DNA from: Hoplostethus atlanticus
Lineage: Eukaryota > Chordata > Actinopteri > Trachichthyiformes > Trachichthyidae
Assembly (NCBI GenBank): GCA_034670405.1
Contig: JAXDDX010000005.1
Location: 4,221,001-4,285,000, forward strand
DNA: 64,000 nucleotides
Direction of reading: 5' to 3'
A program made the translations under genes and the position numbers. Of this stretch, positions 24,201 to 34,623 are shown in pieces. Under the pieces are notes generated by a model. That model made no database searches, was not told the origin of the DNA, and saw only the letters and a list, made by a program, of their open reading frames with translations. How positions within the stretch are numbered: the first letter of the stretch is position 1; each line of letters opens with the position of its first letter.

Positions 24201-27200
24201 GAACTTGTGAACTCATGAACCGACCGTCCACCCAAGCCACCCAGGCTGCCAGTCGGCCAGCCAGTTTCTCTGGACTGGACTCCTCATAGAGCAGGTGTTA
24301 GCCTGTTCGGGGCCAGTTCAACCTGGGACAACCACTGCAGGGTCTGGGAAGCAGGGTAGCGTTAGACCAATATATGGGGCCGATATTGCCATTTTATTAA
24401 ATATCAGATATCGGCCGGTCAGTGTCGCCCACCTCTGATATGACAGAGGTTCCTCCCTGACCACAGCTATTGAATATGTTTACATTATTATTATTTTTAT
24501 ATCAGATATCTGACCAGTATTCCAGTGTGGTGTGGGAGGATTTTACTCAGGTGTTAACCTGTAAAACCTGCAATGTAACCTGCCTCACCCTGCCTTAAGG
24601 AGCTACTAACCCACCTAAAACTATTTTATTAGCATGGCTCTCAATGGAGAGCTTTAGTGTCCCGCGATGGTCTACATGATGTTTCCACCCCGAGAAGAAG
24701 AAAATTCTCGGGGAAAAATGCTATATCTTTATAGATATTTTGGACATGATCATAATAAATATTGAATATTGGCACAAAATATCAGCCATCGACAGCTTCA
24801 ATACAAGTCTTCAAAAGCCTTTATCGATGGAACCCTGCTCACTCAGACAGTGAATCCAGTACTGTCAGTTTGGTGGTGGTGTGGTTTAGGACCACAGGAT
24901 GTTGTTGTAGCATTGGCCCAGAGATAGAGCCCGCTCAGGGGTGGGCTTTCTGGGGTCACATGTCAGAGGTGAACCCTGGCGCCGCGGTGCCCTGAGGTCA
25001 TGGCTGCTCTGACAACCCAGGGGTCAGGAGTTAACCAGGGGTCGCTGAGAACCCAGTCTGTTGGATGGTGGGATGGATTATTCTGGGCTGGATAGGGGAT
25101 GGGTGGATGGCGGTGGGCTCTCTGATGGGGCAAAAAAAATCCCTTGAGGGAAGACAAGGTGTAACCTTCTCTGAGTGCAAAAACTGTCCAAGCTTGTTCA
25201 AAAGTGATACACCTTGATGCTAATTTGTGGTGAACTAGGAATTGAAGGTTATTCTACTGTTGCACTCATGTGTTTTGTGTGCATTTCCACCAAATGGTTG
25301 TCAGGTTGTTTTCATCCCCGTGGGTGGAATTGCAAAGTGTAACATTGGTGGGCTTTGGACTCTGAGCTGGTTTGACATAATTTTGTTTTGCCAGGAAAAA
25401 TTAAGACTCTCATCAGCACAATAAGTGTCTTTGTTGTCGCTGAGGCCACAGATCGGTGGCATTGTTCACTTGCTAAGCTTGCTTTTGTAATGGGCACCGC
25501 TTAGGAAATGAACAACTGTAGCTTTTTTACTTGGACAAAGACAAACAAGTGCTCTCTTCTTCCCTGAACGGAAATGAGCAATGAGGGGATGGCAGGGGCG
25601 TTGCTGAATCTAAAGGAGAGAGGGAATTGGCCCTGAATGAGTACATACAGTAGAACAGAAGAATGATACCAGGCTGTAAGAGATGTAGATGTAGATGATG
25701 TAGATGATGGTAACAATGGTGATGATGGTTAGGCAGTCACATTCTCCTTTCTTCCTTCATTCCTCTTGCAGTGATCCACTTCTTAAATGTCTACAACAAG
25801 AGCATGTGTCAGCCGAGGGAGGTGTTGGTGGACATCTTCCAGGAGTACCCAGATGACATTGAACACACCTATGTCCCTTCCTGCGTGGTCCTCAATCGCT
25901 GCGGAGGCTGCTGCAACGATGAAGCACAGGAGTGCGTTCCCACGGAAACCCGCAACATCACATTGGAGGTGAGCCGGAGGACTGGACTGATTTACCAGGG
26001 TCCAGGACTTAAAGGAATTCATCATCTTGTGTTTTGGGAGATTGGCTCATTGGTCAGCTTAGCTGTTAAGTGATGAGAACATAGAAACTAAAATCATCCA
26101 CCTGTCCCCGGTACATCCTTGCCTCTGGCGTGCCATGCTAACACTTTAGCATACACCATGTTGAGTGGTAGTAGAAGAACTTGTAGCACTTTCCCTGTTT
26201 CCACTGTGTACAGCAAAGAATCACTGGGCAGGAGATGAATATGTGGTTGCTCACCTGAAATAGTTCCAAAAATAAACCTAGATCAGCTGTATTGAGTTAA
26301 TGATATTTCATGTTCTGAATCAACAGGCCATATAATAAAAACTACTAACAACTTTTTATTACAAAAAGGTCAGTCTGCTTACTTAATGCTAATGGCCTAT
26401 GATCACTTAGTGTATGCTAAAGTGTTAGAAAGGAGCCTACTATCACTCAACATAGTGTATGCTAAAGTGTTAGCATGGAGCCTATTATCATCCAACATAG
26501 TGTATGCTAAAGTGTTAGCATGGAGCCTATTATCATCCAACATAGTGTATGCTAAAGTGTTAGCATGGAGTCCAGATGGAGAGATTGTGAAAAAAGGGGC
26601 ATCAATGTTAGGAACGTGTATTTTGTTTATCTGGATTCTGAGAGAGACGCAGCTTCACTCTCCATTAGGACAGCAGAGCAGAGAAAGTGAAGCAGCGTGG
26701 CTTGGCATGTCAGCTATGTTGTTTACCCCGGCACACTGTTTACACCCATGTCTGCATGGTCAAAGCCCTCCTTGGCCTCTGCCAAGACCTACTGTCGGGC
26801 ATGGATCTTAGCTGGAAAACAATAGGAATGTAATAAAGACATTTCATGTGTTCGAGCCATTTAGTCAGAGAGTGGTCAAAGCTGTGGTCTCCAGACTGCG
26901 GTCATGTTACAGAAAGGGAATTGAGGTGAGGAAGTGACTGGCCTCGGTTTTGGAAAGCCACATTGTTTTTTGTTTTTTAAGTTTATTTCTATAGCCCTTT
27001 ATCACAAACAAGCCTCAGAGGACTTTACAGGTCTAACTAGGTCAGGCTGATAGACAATCGGATTTATGACACAATTAATTATCAATTATCAATTATGGCA
27101 AGATGTTTACAGAATGTGATCGGAACAAAAGTACACGAAAACAGGTAGAAGGCTTTAACAGAGGTATCTAACCCATGCATCATTGTGTCCTCTCCTTCTC

Positions 27201-28728
27201 CTCAAGGTAATGCGGTTCAGAGCGATGGTATCGCAACATTATATTCAGTTGAGTTTCACAGAGCATCGAAAGTGTGTATGCAGGTAAGAAACTCCACCCC
27301 CGCCCCTGAACTCTCATGCACAGTCACAGACGATTTAATGAAAGCGAAAATCTAAACGATCTCGCTCTTTTCTTTTTCAGACGAAAGCCAGACGTTAAAG
27401 CAAAGAAAGAAGAGTAAGTACGTGCTCTGTGTTTTTACTTTGGGTCATGTATTTTGAGGGGATTTTGAGTGGGGATGGAGGTGTCTGTGTCAAGTTGAGC
27501 CCTGGAATAGAAACGGAAAACATTACGGTGCCATCATATCTACCACAATATAGGGCATAAATGCGCTGAATGGCCATTTTTTTCAACCAATCAGTGCTCA
27601 GACGTTTTCTGCAACCAATCTTCGACGTTGTACTGTACATAGACTAGAAGCAGCCAGACGCACACTGTGGAACCAGCAGCCTTCGGGAATGCTAATGCAA
27701 ATTGCTAACGGTAGAGCAAGCATCACTGGACTCGGTAGTTTTAGTGTGTCGTTGAAGGGTGGAGAGAGGGGATGCTAGTATGTTAGAGGGATTCGACGGC
27801 TTAAAGTACTGATTTGGAAGCGTTTGTGTGTTTGAACTTGTTTGAAGTCGCCAAGAGGCCACGATTGTAGTTTTCTGTAGACTTCGGTTGCTCCTGATCA
27901 GCCTTTTCACGCTTAATACTCATGAACTTAGTGGGTGATGCATTTCATATGTGAGTTCATGTTTCACAGCGATGCAAACATTGCACAAACCAAAACTCCA
28001 GCAAGTAGTTGTGTGCCATGGCAATTAAGAGTTGGGATCCCAAAATGCATTGTGTGATGAAAGTCATTCATTGTGTTGGTTTTGTCATTTCCTACACTTG
28101 ACTGCCGGTATTTCCTTGTTGGTGACATCAAAATTCAGGAAGTCAGAGGAATCGGGGTCTAAGTAGTATTTCCCATCTGAAAGCTGAGGTGAACAGTGTG
28201 TATCAGCAACTCCGCTATCATACAGATATGTGTTAGTGACACAGGCCACAGGAAGGAGGGATTTTAAGGGCCTAGTTCTGCACGGTTTCTCTAGGCTTCG
28301 GGGGGGGGCGGAGCCTATCTCATGGAAAAGAACAGCTTCCAACCTATCTTTACTGGGCTCTCACACTTTGAGCGTGCCCTTTTTATGGCAGGAGGTTTAG
28401 TGCTTTACGGTGCGGCTGTAACAGCGTGGAGGACTGAGGCGTAGCCGGGCCTGCTTCAGACCACCCGCTGCCGTCTGCACTCTGACTCCAGTTGCACAAG
28501 CGTGACCCTCGGCCCTCGGCTACTTCCACAGTCTAATCTTAGCAACAGGTGTCATGCCGTTAATCTATTTTTATTTTTAGCGGTGTAAATAGAGGATGAG
28601 CTCGGAGATGGACTGAGATGCTGCGAGAGCGCTGACATAGGGCTGCGTGTGTGTTTGACGTATGCATGCATGTGTGAACCACTGTGTGTGTGCCACCTCG
28701 GTGGCAGGTCAGAGAATTGGATAAGAGG

Positions 28729-28823
<95 letters not shown>

Positions 28824-31800
28824 CCGACTGCACCTCGTGGGGATAAAGCCCCATGGATCGGTGGAGGAGAGATGGGATCATGTTAGCTCAGAGGGCTAAA
28901 TCAAATCCGCTTGTCGCCGGGCGGATCATCTGCCTGCCATTGTGCACGTAGGCAGCTAGCTTAACCTATGGCAGGGCGGAGTGGAGGTACTATAAAGGGG
29001 ATGCGTTCAATCATTCACTCAGGAAGCCTATACTTGCGGATCAATACCCACCCCTGCTAACGAGGAGACTAAATTAGAAAGCAGATGCCCTGTAGATTGA
29101 TTACCTCCTGTTTGGCTTTATCTGCTATTGATTGTGTCCCTGCATCTACTTAGGTCTCTCTCCTCTCTCTCTCTTCTGCCCTCTTCTCTGTCTTCCAGGG
29201 GCAAAGGCCAAAAGAGAAAGAGAAAGAAACAGAGAGACACCGGCAGGATTGCTGAGGCCAAGGCCTATGCCAGCGCCGCAGTGTGCCTAGGCGTCGGCAC
29301 GGTGTCTCTCTTGATGGTCGGTTTGATATCGGAGGAGCTTTTTTTTTGGTACCTTTAAAAAAGAAAAAAAAAACAGTTGGACTGAGGTTCCATTTCCCTT
29401 CCACATATCTCTTCTTCTTTTTTTTTAATCTGGCACAGCGTTTATTCCTTGCCATGGCAGTGATGTGAAGTTGGCATGAAATCCGTCAGGTAATGATATC
29501 CGTATTACGCATGATTGTCTATAAGGCCGCCTGCTGGCCTGCTGCAGCAGCTGAGTGGATGCCACGTGTACTTACTTGATGGGGCTTTTGTTATTTGTCT
29601 CCGTGTTTCCTTTTTGTTTCAGACGACGGGACGGCTTTTAAACAGCGTAGTCTTGATAGTAGCTAATACCGGCAACAGCAACTGTACGCCGGTTATGTGC
29701 AGACATGGGATGGTATTTTAGGTTAGGGTGATTGTAGCCTTGAGAGGTGCTCCGATAAGCTCTGCTTTGGGTTGCTTCGTTCCTGTTTTCATACGGGAGG
29801 TCTCGAACGTGACACAAAATCGATCCGCGCTCACACGGGCTTGCTTGGATGTGCGCCGTGCGATGTGATTTTAGCCGAGTGGGGAAACAGTCCGTCATAG
29901 TTCCTTGTTGCACCGCGGCATCTGACTCTGTGCCTGTTTTGTCTCCGGTGTGTGACCTTCCATCTCATAAGTTGAGCGCTAATAGATACTGCATCCTTAA
30001 GCATCAACTATAGTGTCTAGCTAGCAGATTGAGTGTGTATTGTATCCTATGACCCTTACGTTGCATTCTTACGTAAGTCTGTACCAACTCAGCCAAAACC
30101 TTATTTTGTTAGTAATTTAGAACTCTTTGCAGATACTACACAAATAAACTTCCCTTCACACCTACCAAGCTATAACTGTCTGAACATGTTTAAATTATTT
30201 TCTATTGACACTTTTGTGACCATAGATGTTGACCAAAAAGACCGTGGCCCAGATTCACTACAGGTTTGTGTAGGGAAAGAGCACGCTGTATCACTGAAAT
30301 GACAAAGCAGAAAGCCACGCTATTCATTAACAGCGCTCAACGAGTGGAAAGCACCCAATAGCACTGGTCAAAAAAATAAAAGCCCCTTTGTGGGCCAGGC
30401 GAGGCCTCGCCAACTTGTGCGTACAAGATCCTTCGAAAGGTGGCGTTAAGCAACGGCTGCTCTCATTGACCATCAAACAGACCGGGCACCGTGTAGTTCC
30501 TAGTGTAGATCACCTAGTGTACTTCAATTGCAATGGGACTTCAGGGCGCCAGCCTTGGTGGATTACTCTGACATACAGCTGAAGCAGCAATTTGCAGTTG
30601 GCGATGAAGGGGCTGTTTGCTTGTGCAGTTCTGTTTTTCTTGTTTTTCATACATTTCTTAGTGAAGACGAAAAGCAACTGAGGTGCAAAAAAGGTGCTGC
30701 GCAGGTTGCCCGTCGCCACGCAATCTTAGTGAATCTGGACCTGAGTGTTTCTTGTTTTGATTGGGAGGGAGGGCGGGTTTGGGGTTGGGAGGGTCAGGGT
30801 GGTGCATGAGTGTCTGTGTCTGCCCTTTCTGCAGGATTCGCTCTATAGCTTAGATCTCTCTCTCTCTCCCTTTTTGCTTCCCTTGCAGCCACTGTGAGCC
30901 TTGCTCAGAGAGAAGAAAGCGCTTGTTTGTGCAGGACCCTCTCACCTGTAAATGTTCCTGCAAATTCACACAATTAGACTGCAAGTCCAGGCAACTTGAG
31001 TTAAACGAAAGAACTTGCAGGTTTGTTTACCATATGTGTCACAATAAACAACCTTGAATCTCTTCTTCACCCACCTACCTACCTACCTGCCTACCTCTCC
31101 ATGTCGCTGTTCGCCTCACTTCTGCTGAGCCGCGTGGGTGAATTTTCCTGCTGAGAAACGCATGCTTCTCCCCTGCCTTTCGCATGCATGTCGGTGTTTT
31201 GTGTGACGGGACATGTTGCAGGTTTGTGCTTCCCTGTGTGCTTTGTGCTTTGTCTCTTGTCACGTGGTCTGCTCAACATCATATTCATGTTCGAACTGTG
31301 ACCCCTTGAGATTACCAATGAAATGTTGTTTTAATGCAGTCTGGATGTTGGATATCACTTCTTGCATGACAAAACATGACAATATTATCAGCATCCATGA
31401 TCAAACTGTGATAAACTCCCAGACTCCCATTCACCATATTTGGTCAATCCGCAGCAGGCCCAGAAACACCAATGAAATTATTTTTGGCCTATCTCTTCCC
31501 ATCATCTAAGGCATATATTTAACTACCTGTGTGGGAGGGGGATTTCATCTCATTGTTTTTGCTTTCATCCAGTCTGGATGGCTACCAGACAGACATAGTT
31601 ATGTGGCAGAAGTCTAAAGAGAGAACTCGTGCATGTCACTAAGGAAAAGGGTTTCCCATGATTTTTGATTGTGAGGAGGGCTCGCAATGGACTGAAATCG
31701 TGTCCATGCTGCTCGTTTCTCATGGTCTTTTACTCCTGAATCCCTTTAATGCCTTAAAATAAAATAAAAAACATAAAAATACCGACCAGGGGAGTCAAAC

Positions 31801-33123
31801 TCATCGGCATTGGCGCAAATAATGGCTGTGCGCAGTAAGCAGGCAAATAGAGAGGCGTCTCTAGTGATGCTCTTAACAAGGCCCTGTGTTTCATGACCTC
31901 TCCTGACCCCGCCATTTCCATGACCTCTAACCCTTGAAGGGCCCCCCACACTGCAACTGGATTTAGAGAGCCACACACTTTTTGGGTGGGGTGATTGGTG
32001 GCATGATTCCAATTGGCCACTCTGTGCTCAGGAGAGGTGGTGGAGGGACCCTAGGGTGGGAGGTTTTTTTTTTCTTCTGAACTGGGGGTGGGGTGGGGTG
32101 GGGGGGGGGTGAGGTAAGCGATCCCTGACCCTACTAATACTAAGCCGTGTTTACTAAGCGCTTGCGGCGGTGCTAGTGCAGTTGCGTTTAAAAACTGCCC
32201 AATTCTGATTTGCTAACCCGTGCGCACTAGCTAGGAGGCTTTTAACGCTTCTCACCCCATTAATAAATACACAGAGAAGTGGCAATGGGAGGGCACAAAA
32301 ATGAAGGAGGAGAAATGGATCACTTCCATCACTTTACTAAACCAAAACACAAACTCCTGCATGGCCTGGAAGAAGCACGTCTTAACTTCTCACCCTGAGA
32401 TGAGGTTAAAAGTAGTTATAGGTTGTCATATTATATTATCACTGCTTGATAAAATTTTTAAAATGAACCGGAAGCTCCGACCAAGCGGAATCACGCCACA
32501 CCCGCACTGACAATACTTGTGTTCACTTCATCTGCTACTATGGTTGCGCCTCTTAATTGGAAATTTTGACTGACTTGATTTGCATGAGTGGTTTTAATAA
32601 ATCAATAGTAATTAGCCCGCCTCTTAGTAAATTTGTGAAATGAGTACACAACTCTGATTTGCAGATTACGTGTCGGGGACAAAACCAATGAGATTATGTT
32701 CCTCCGCCACAAAAGGATTTTGTGACAGTAGCGCAAATTCGACCCGCCATTTTTCCACGTCCGCCATGTGAAAACGTTGGCTAACCGCAAAGTTTAAGAC
32801 ATGTTGAAGTTCAGCATTAAGGTTTTGGACACGGTTAAATAAGAAAAACTTGAACCTAAGTGCCCACTTTCTACGCCGCTGCTTCAACATCAAACTACTT
32901 CCTGTTTCTAGTCGTTCCTCCTCTCCACCTAATACCTTTTTCGTGGCGGCGGGAGGAACAAATTCCTCTCGCTTTTCATGCACGGAGCACGTCATTTTCG
33001 CCACGCTCGTTTCACAATGTTCCGTGAGAGTTTTTTTCTTTTCTTTGAGAAGCTGATTTGCTGCCGGTCGACTAACCAAACGTCTGTCTTGCTTTCCACA
33101 GATGTGACAAACCGAGGAGATGA
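21227..33123 (+). CDS. vegfaa: Vascular endothelial growth factor A (spliced, 7 constitutive coding exons)
   Basis: Secreted dimeric cystine-knot growth factor that activates VEGF receptor tyrosine kinases and drives blood-vessel growth. Coding join: 21227-21292, 23218-23260, 25772-25968, 27207-27283, 27381-27413, 30889-31020, 33102-33123, giving 570 nt and 189 residues. Every junction is GT/AG and phases agree. Exon sizes 197, 77, 132 and 22 equal those of human VEGFA. Residues 1-22 are a hydrophobic signal peptide ([18 protein letters not shown]). The PDGF/VEGF core includes [18 protein letters not shown] and closes with K-C-V-C. The C-terminal heparin-binding domain starts [18 protein letters not shown] and ends CRCDKPRR. 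Sequons: NKS and NIT. Phrases such as GEKSKND and VKAKKEDHCEPC favour the vegfaa over the vegfab paralogue (from memory). The Glu normal in the core's C-E-C motif is Val here. Confidence 0.93.
21293..23217 (+). other. vegfaa intron 1
   Basis: Donor GTGAGT, acceptor TTTTACAG. Contains an A-run (21334-21349) and a hAT-MITE fragment at 22744-22777. No alternative coding exon recognised. Confidence 0.8.
22744..22777 (+). repeat. Fragment of the CAGGGATGTAG MITE
   Basis: CAGGGATGTAGAGGAGGG then AAAACCCACCTAAAAC matches the terminus and inner GTGGGTTTA-type motifs of the element at 18260-18390. Confidence 0.4.
23218..23260 (+). CDS. vegfaa: vegfaa exon 2
   Basis: 43 nt between TTTTACAG and GTAAGT. 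Encodes [14 protein letters not shown] plus the first base of a Val codon, the short variable N-terminus of the mature protein. Resembles the GGKSKND segment of fish Vegfaa. Confidence 0.88.
23401..23485. repeat. (TTG)n(TTC)n and (ATA)n simple repeats in intron 2
   Basis: Tandem trinucleotide runs: about seven TTG, nine TTC, a T run, then ATAATAATA. Intron 2 (23261-25771) otherwise holds dispersed repeat copy C and unremarkable DNA. Confidence 0.9.
24358..24445 (-). repeat. Unnamed dispersed repeat, copy C
   Basis: The reverse complement reads AGAGGTGGGCGACACTGACC, GGCCGATATCTGATA, then ATCGGCCCCATATATTGGTC, collinear with 870-955 of copy A. It lies in vegfaa intron 2. Related motifs (ATATCAGATATCTGACCAG, 24500-24520) continue beyond. 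Confidence 0.5.
25772..25968 (+). CDS. vegfaa: vegfaa exon 3 (cystine-knot core)
   Basis: 197 nt, the same length as human exon 3, between CTCTTGCAG and GTGAGC. Encodes [20 protein letters not shown] onward through the [17 protein letters not shown] and [15 protein letters not shown] segments to ITLE. Includes six of the eight core cysteines, those forming the knot and the intermolecular bridges, and the sequons NKS and NIT. Confidence 0.95.
26133..26167 (-). repeat. Inverted copy of the intron-3 tandem unit
   Basis: CCATGCTAACACTTTAGCAT onward is the reverse complement of 26444-26478 with one mismatch in 35. Together with the tandem array it can form a 35-bp stem enclosing a 276-nt loop. 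Confidence 0.8.
26406..26570 (+). repeat. 45-bp tandem repeat, 3.7 units, in vegfaa intron 3
   Basis: Units start at 26406, 26451, 26496 and 26541. The consensus begins CATAGTGTATGCTAAAGTGT and continues TAGCATGGAGCCTATTATCA then TCCAA. Units 2-4 are essentially identical and unit 1 is diverged. Because 45 is a multiple of 3 it yields a spurious 141-codon repetitive ORF. Confidence 0.95.
26985..27080 (+). repeat. Retroposon 3'-end-like fragment in intron 3
   Basis: AAGTTTATTTCTATAGCCCT then TTATCACAAACAAGCCTCAG and AGGACTTTACAG match the 'TTTATTTATATAGCNC..CCTCAGAGGGCTTTACA' motif common in fish retroposon tails. Family not assigned. Confidence 0.45.
27207..27283 (+). CDS. vegfaa: vegfaa exon 4
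   Basis: 77 nt (human exon 4 is also 77), between CTCAAG and GTAAGA. Encodes [20 protein letters not shown] then RKCVCR, the receptor-contacting loop and the last two core cysteines. Most VEGF-A sequences have K-C-E-C at the end; here a GTA codon gives Val. Confidence 0.92.
27381..27413 (+). CDS. vegfaa: vegfaa exon 5
   Basis: 33 nt between TTTTTCAG and GTAAGT, after a 97-bp intron. Encodes [10 protein letters not shown] plus two bases of an Asp/Glu codon. This linker carries the plasmin-sensitive region in VEGF-A. Confidence 0.9.
27414..29198 (+). other. vegfaa intron 5 (to optional exon 6)
   Basis: Donor GTAAGT. Contains the 91-bp (GT)n microsatellite (28732-28822) and otherwise nothing recognised. 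Confidence 0.7.
28732..28822 (+). repeat. (GT)n microsatellite, 91 bp
   Basis: Uninterrupted GT dinucleotides in the vegfaa intron between exons 5 and 6. Long enough to be highly polymorphic and Z-DNA prone. Confidence 0.97.
29199..29282 (+). CDS. vegfaa: vegfaa alternative exon 6 (heparin-binding), 3' end uncertain
   Basis: A good acceptor (CTCTGTCTTCCAG) is followed in the exon-5 phase by [20 protein letters not shown], strongly like the [10 protein letters not shown] of VEGF189 exon 6. Inclusion would yield a longer, matrix-retained isoform. No strong donor is visible. Of the GT dinucleotides after the acceptor, the one at 29283 keeps phase with exon 7 (84-nt exon) but is weak (GTGCCT). 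The downstream GT at 29303 also keeps phase (ACGGT then GTCTCT). Without a donor the frame reads on to TAA at 29356-29358, giving a truncated tail. Confidence 0.55.
30246..30741. mobile_element. MITE with GGCCCAGATTCACTA ends, in the vegfaa intron before exon 7
   Basis: Left end GGCCCAGATTCACTA (30246-30260). The right end at 30727-30741 in reverse reads GGTCCAGATTCACTA, a 15-bp inverted repeat with one mismatch. 496 bp, no ORF. The end sequence recalls PIF/Harbinger MITEs, but a target duplication was not recognised. It lies 147 bp from the exon 7 acceptor. Confidence 0.5.
30889..31020 (+). CDS. vegfaa: vegfaa exon 7 (heparin/neuropilin-binding domain)
   Basis: 132 nt, same as human, after a polypyrimidine acceptor (TTGCTTCCCTTGCAG) and before GTTTGT. 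Encodes [35 protein letters not shown] and LELNERTC, with the eight-cysteine pattern completed by the Cys of exon 8. Joined directly to exon 5 it gives the VEGF165-type isoform. Confidence 0.95.
31021..33101 (+). other. vegfaa intron 7
   Basis: Donor GTTTGT, acceptor TTGCTTTCCACAG. Includes a (CTAC)n run (31073-31098), a G-rich run (32085-32110) and a possible MITE (32150-32640). ORFs such as 32666-33193 on the minus strand have no domain support. Confidence 0.75.
32150..32640. mobile_element. Possible MITE in vegfaa intron 7
   Basis: GTTTACTAAGCGCTTGCGGC near 32150 and, in reverse at the right, ATTTACTAAGAGGCGGGC share the 9-bp TTTACTAAG terminus, resembling fish Harbinger-type MITE ends. 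The interior is AT-rich and non-coding. Short match, so tentative. Confidence 0.3.
33102..33123 (+). CDS. vegfaa: vegfaa exon 8 (terminal coding part)
   Basis: After TTTCCACAG the sequence completes Arg and encodes CDKPRR with a TGA at 33121-33123. The 22-nt coding length and the CDKPRR end match the pro-angiogenic VEGFxxxa terminus (neuropilin-1 binding C-terminal Arg). No 8b-type end (SLTRKD) was seen. Confidence 0.95.
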
Positions 33124-34610
33124 GACGAGGCGAGGGGGGGGGCCGACACTGGTATGAAGGAAGGCACAGCACTTTTGAAACCCGAGGATGCATTCCCTGC
33201 GAGGAGTTGAAACGACGACAAAAGAGAGAACAGCTGGGACAGCATCTTGCCGTTGTCTATTTTTGAACCACCTAAAGATATTAATATATATGTACATATA
33301 TTATATAAGTACAACGACAAAGTATATTGCTGCTATATAGAGAACGAATGCGCCACCGGCGTGTGAACGGGCCTGCCTGTCTGGGAAAAAAAAAAAATCA
33401 GATCTTTTTTTTTTTTTTGTAACACTTCACTGGATGCTGGTCTGCTGTGGATATTGATGAAAAAAACGTGACCACAACTTCGCCGAGAGGTGCGACGGGA
33501 GTCCCGGGTTGCCTCTGAACTCCCCGCGAGAGAAGGGAGGGAGGACGTCAGAGGCGGCGACGGCAGGGAAAGGGGGAGGAGCTCCTGTTGTACTTGAACT
33601 GAACGGCAGGTCCAATGCCGTAGAAAGCTCTCAGAGAAGAAGGAGAGCTACTTCCTTCTTGACGTGATGTGAAGTTTTCGTCGCCACTGTACTGGACTTA
33701 CCCAATAGGATATTTTTTGGGGGGAGGCCAGGGTTGTCTAAAGGGAGATTAACGTAGGTATATATGGAGACTAGACGAGTTGATTGCAGCATCCGCAAGC
33801 AATGATGGAGCTCAGCGCATCACTGTAGAAATCGACGACCTCCATTTTCCTTATTTAATGGCTTTTATGTTTTCCAAAGAACAGTCCATGTAACGACCTG
33901 TATGTACTTAACAGATATCCCTTTGTCTAGTACACTACATCTAATTTATAATGGTAGAATATTTTGGGTATTCTATGTATTTAAGTGATATATTTATATG
34001 CAGTGTTATGGTTGATTTTCTTTCCCCCCCTCCTCCTCCTCACCTTGTTTTCAACAAATCTGTACGTGGAGGAACGTGGATGACTGTAGACGGCTTTTTT
34101 TTTTTTTTTAAAGAAGAAAAAAAAAAAAAGAACAGAAAGACAAAACACTTTGACATTCCTGAATCAAACTAGCTCTGTTTCTCTCCGGCCGGATGTCTGC
34201 TGACCGATAGAAACCCCCACCCCACCCCCCCCCCCCGGCTACAAGCATCAGCGCCCGAAGACAACGTCATACGGAGGACCGGAGGAGCCTCATTGCCACT
34301 GGTCAGCTCGGACCTGATTTGGTTTCGATTATCCACTAAGAGCGAGACTGTTTTCGCCGAGAACAGCTTCTGGTCCGCTAACCAAGCCTCAGAAGTCCTC
34401 TGATGATGAGAAAAACATTCTATTTGTATTTAATGAATTGTTTTGTTGTATCGTGTACAGCCACGTTTTTAGTATATTTTCACATTAATATATTTATTGG
34501 TGCTGTAAAATGATATGTTTTACAATATTAATACTATTTTGTTTTTTTCTTTAACTATTAAACATATTTATTTTGAAAATATATTGTTGTTGTTTTTATT
34601 AAACATAAAC
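33124..34610 (+). other. vegfaa 3' UTR
   Basis: About 1.5 kb with A and T homopolymers and several ATTTA pentamers (near 33977, 34427, 34492, 34565), typical instability elements of VEGFA messages. Two ATTAAA hexamers at 34557-34562 and 34598-34603 are the best poly(A) signals, followed by a G-rich run. The exact cleavage site is inferred. Confidence 0.6.
34557..34603 (+). terminator. Putative poly(A) signals of vegfaa
   Basis: Tandem ATTAAA hexamers at 34557 and 34598, within AT-rich sequence after the ATTTA-containing end of the 3' UTR and before a GGGGGGGGG run at about 34612-34623. Confidence 0.5.
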
Positions 34611-34623
34611 TGGGGGGGGGGGG

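Noticed and set aside
26406..26570. CRISPR-like repeat array
   Set aside because: Units are head-to-tail without unique spacers, in a vertebrate intron.
26386..26811. 141-codon repetitive ORF in intron 3
   Set aside because: Produced by a non-coding 45-bp tandem repeat whose length is a multiple of three; no start context or homology.
28552..28881. Long ORFs of repeated Cys-Val or Thr-His across 28.5-28.9 kb
   Set aside because: They are translations of the (GT)n microsatellite in a vegfaa intron.
30290..30310. Shared ACTGAAATGACAAARCAGAA between the intron MITE and 41876
   Set aside because: A single ~20-bp match with no collinear neighbours; could be chance.
32666..33193. 175-codon minus-strand ORF spanning vegfaa intron 7 and exon 8
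   Set aside because: Antisense to a real exon; no domain recognised and the composition is unremarkable.
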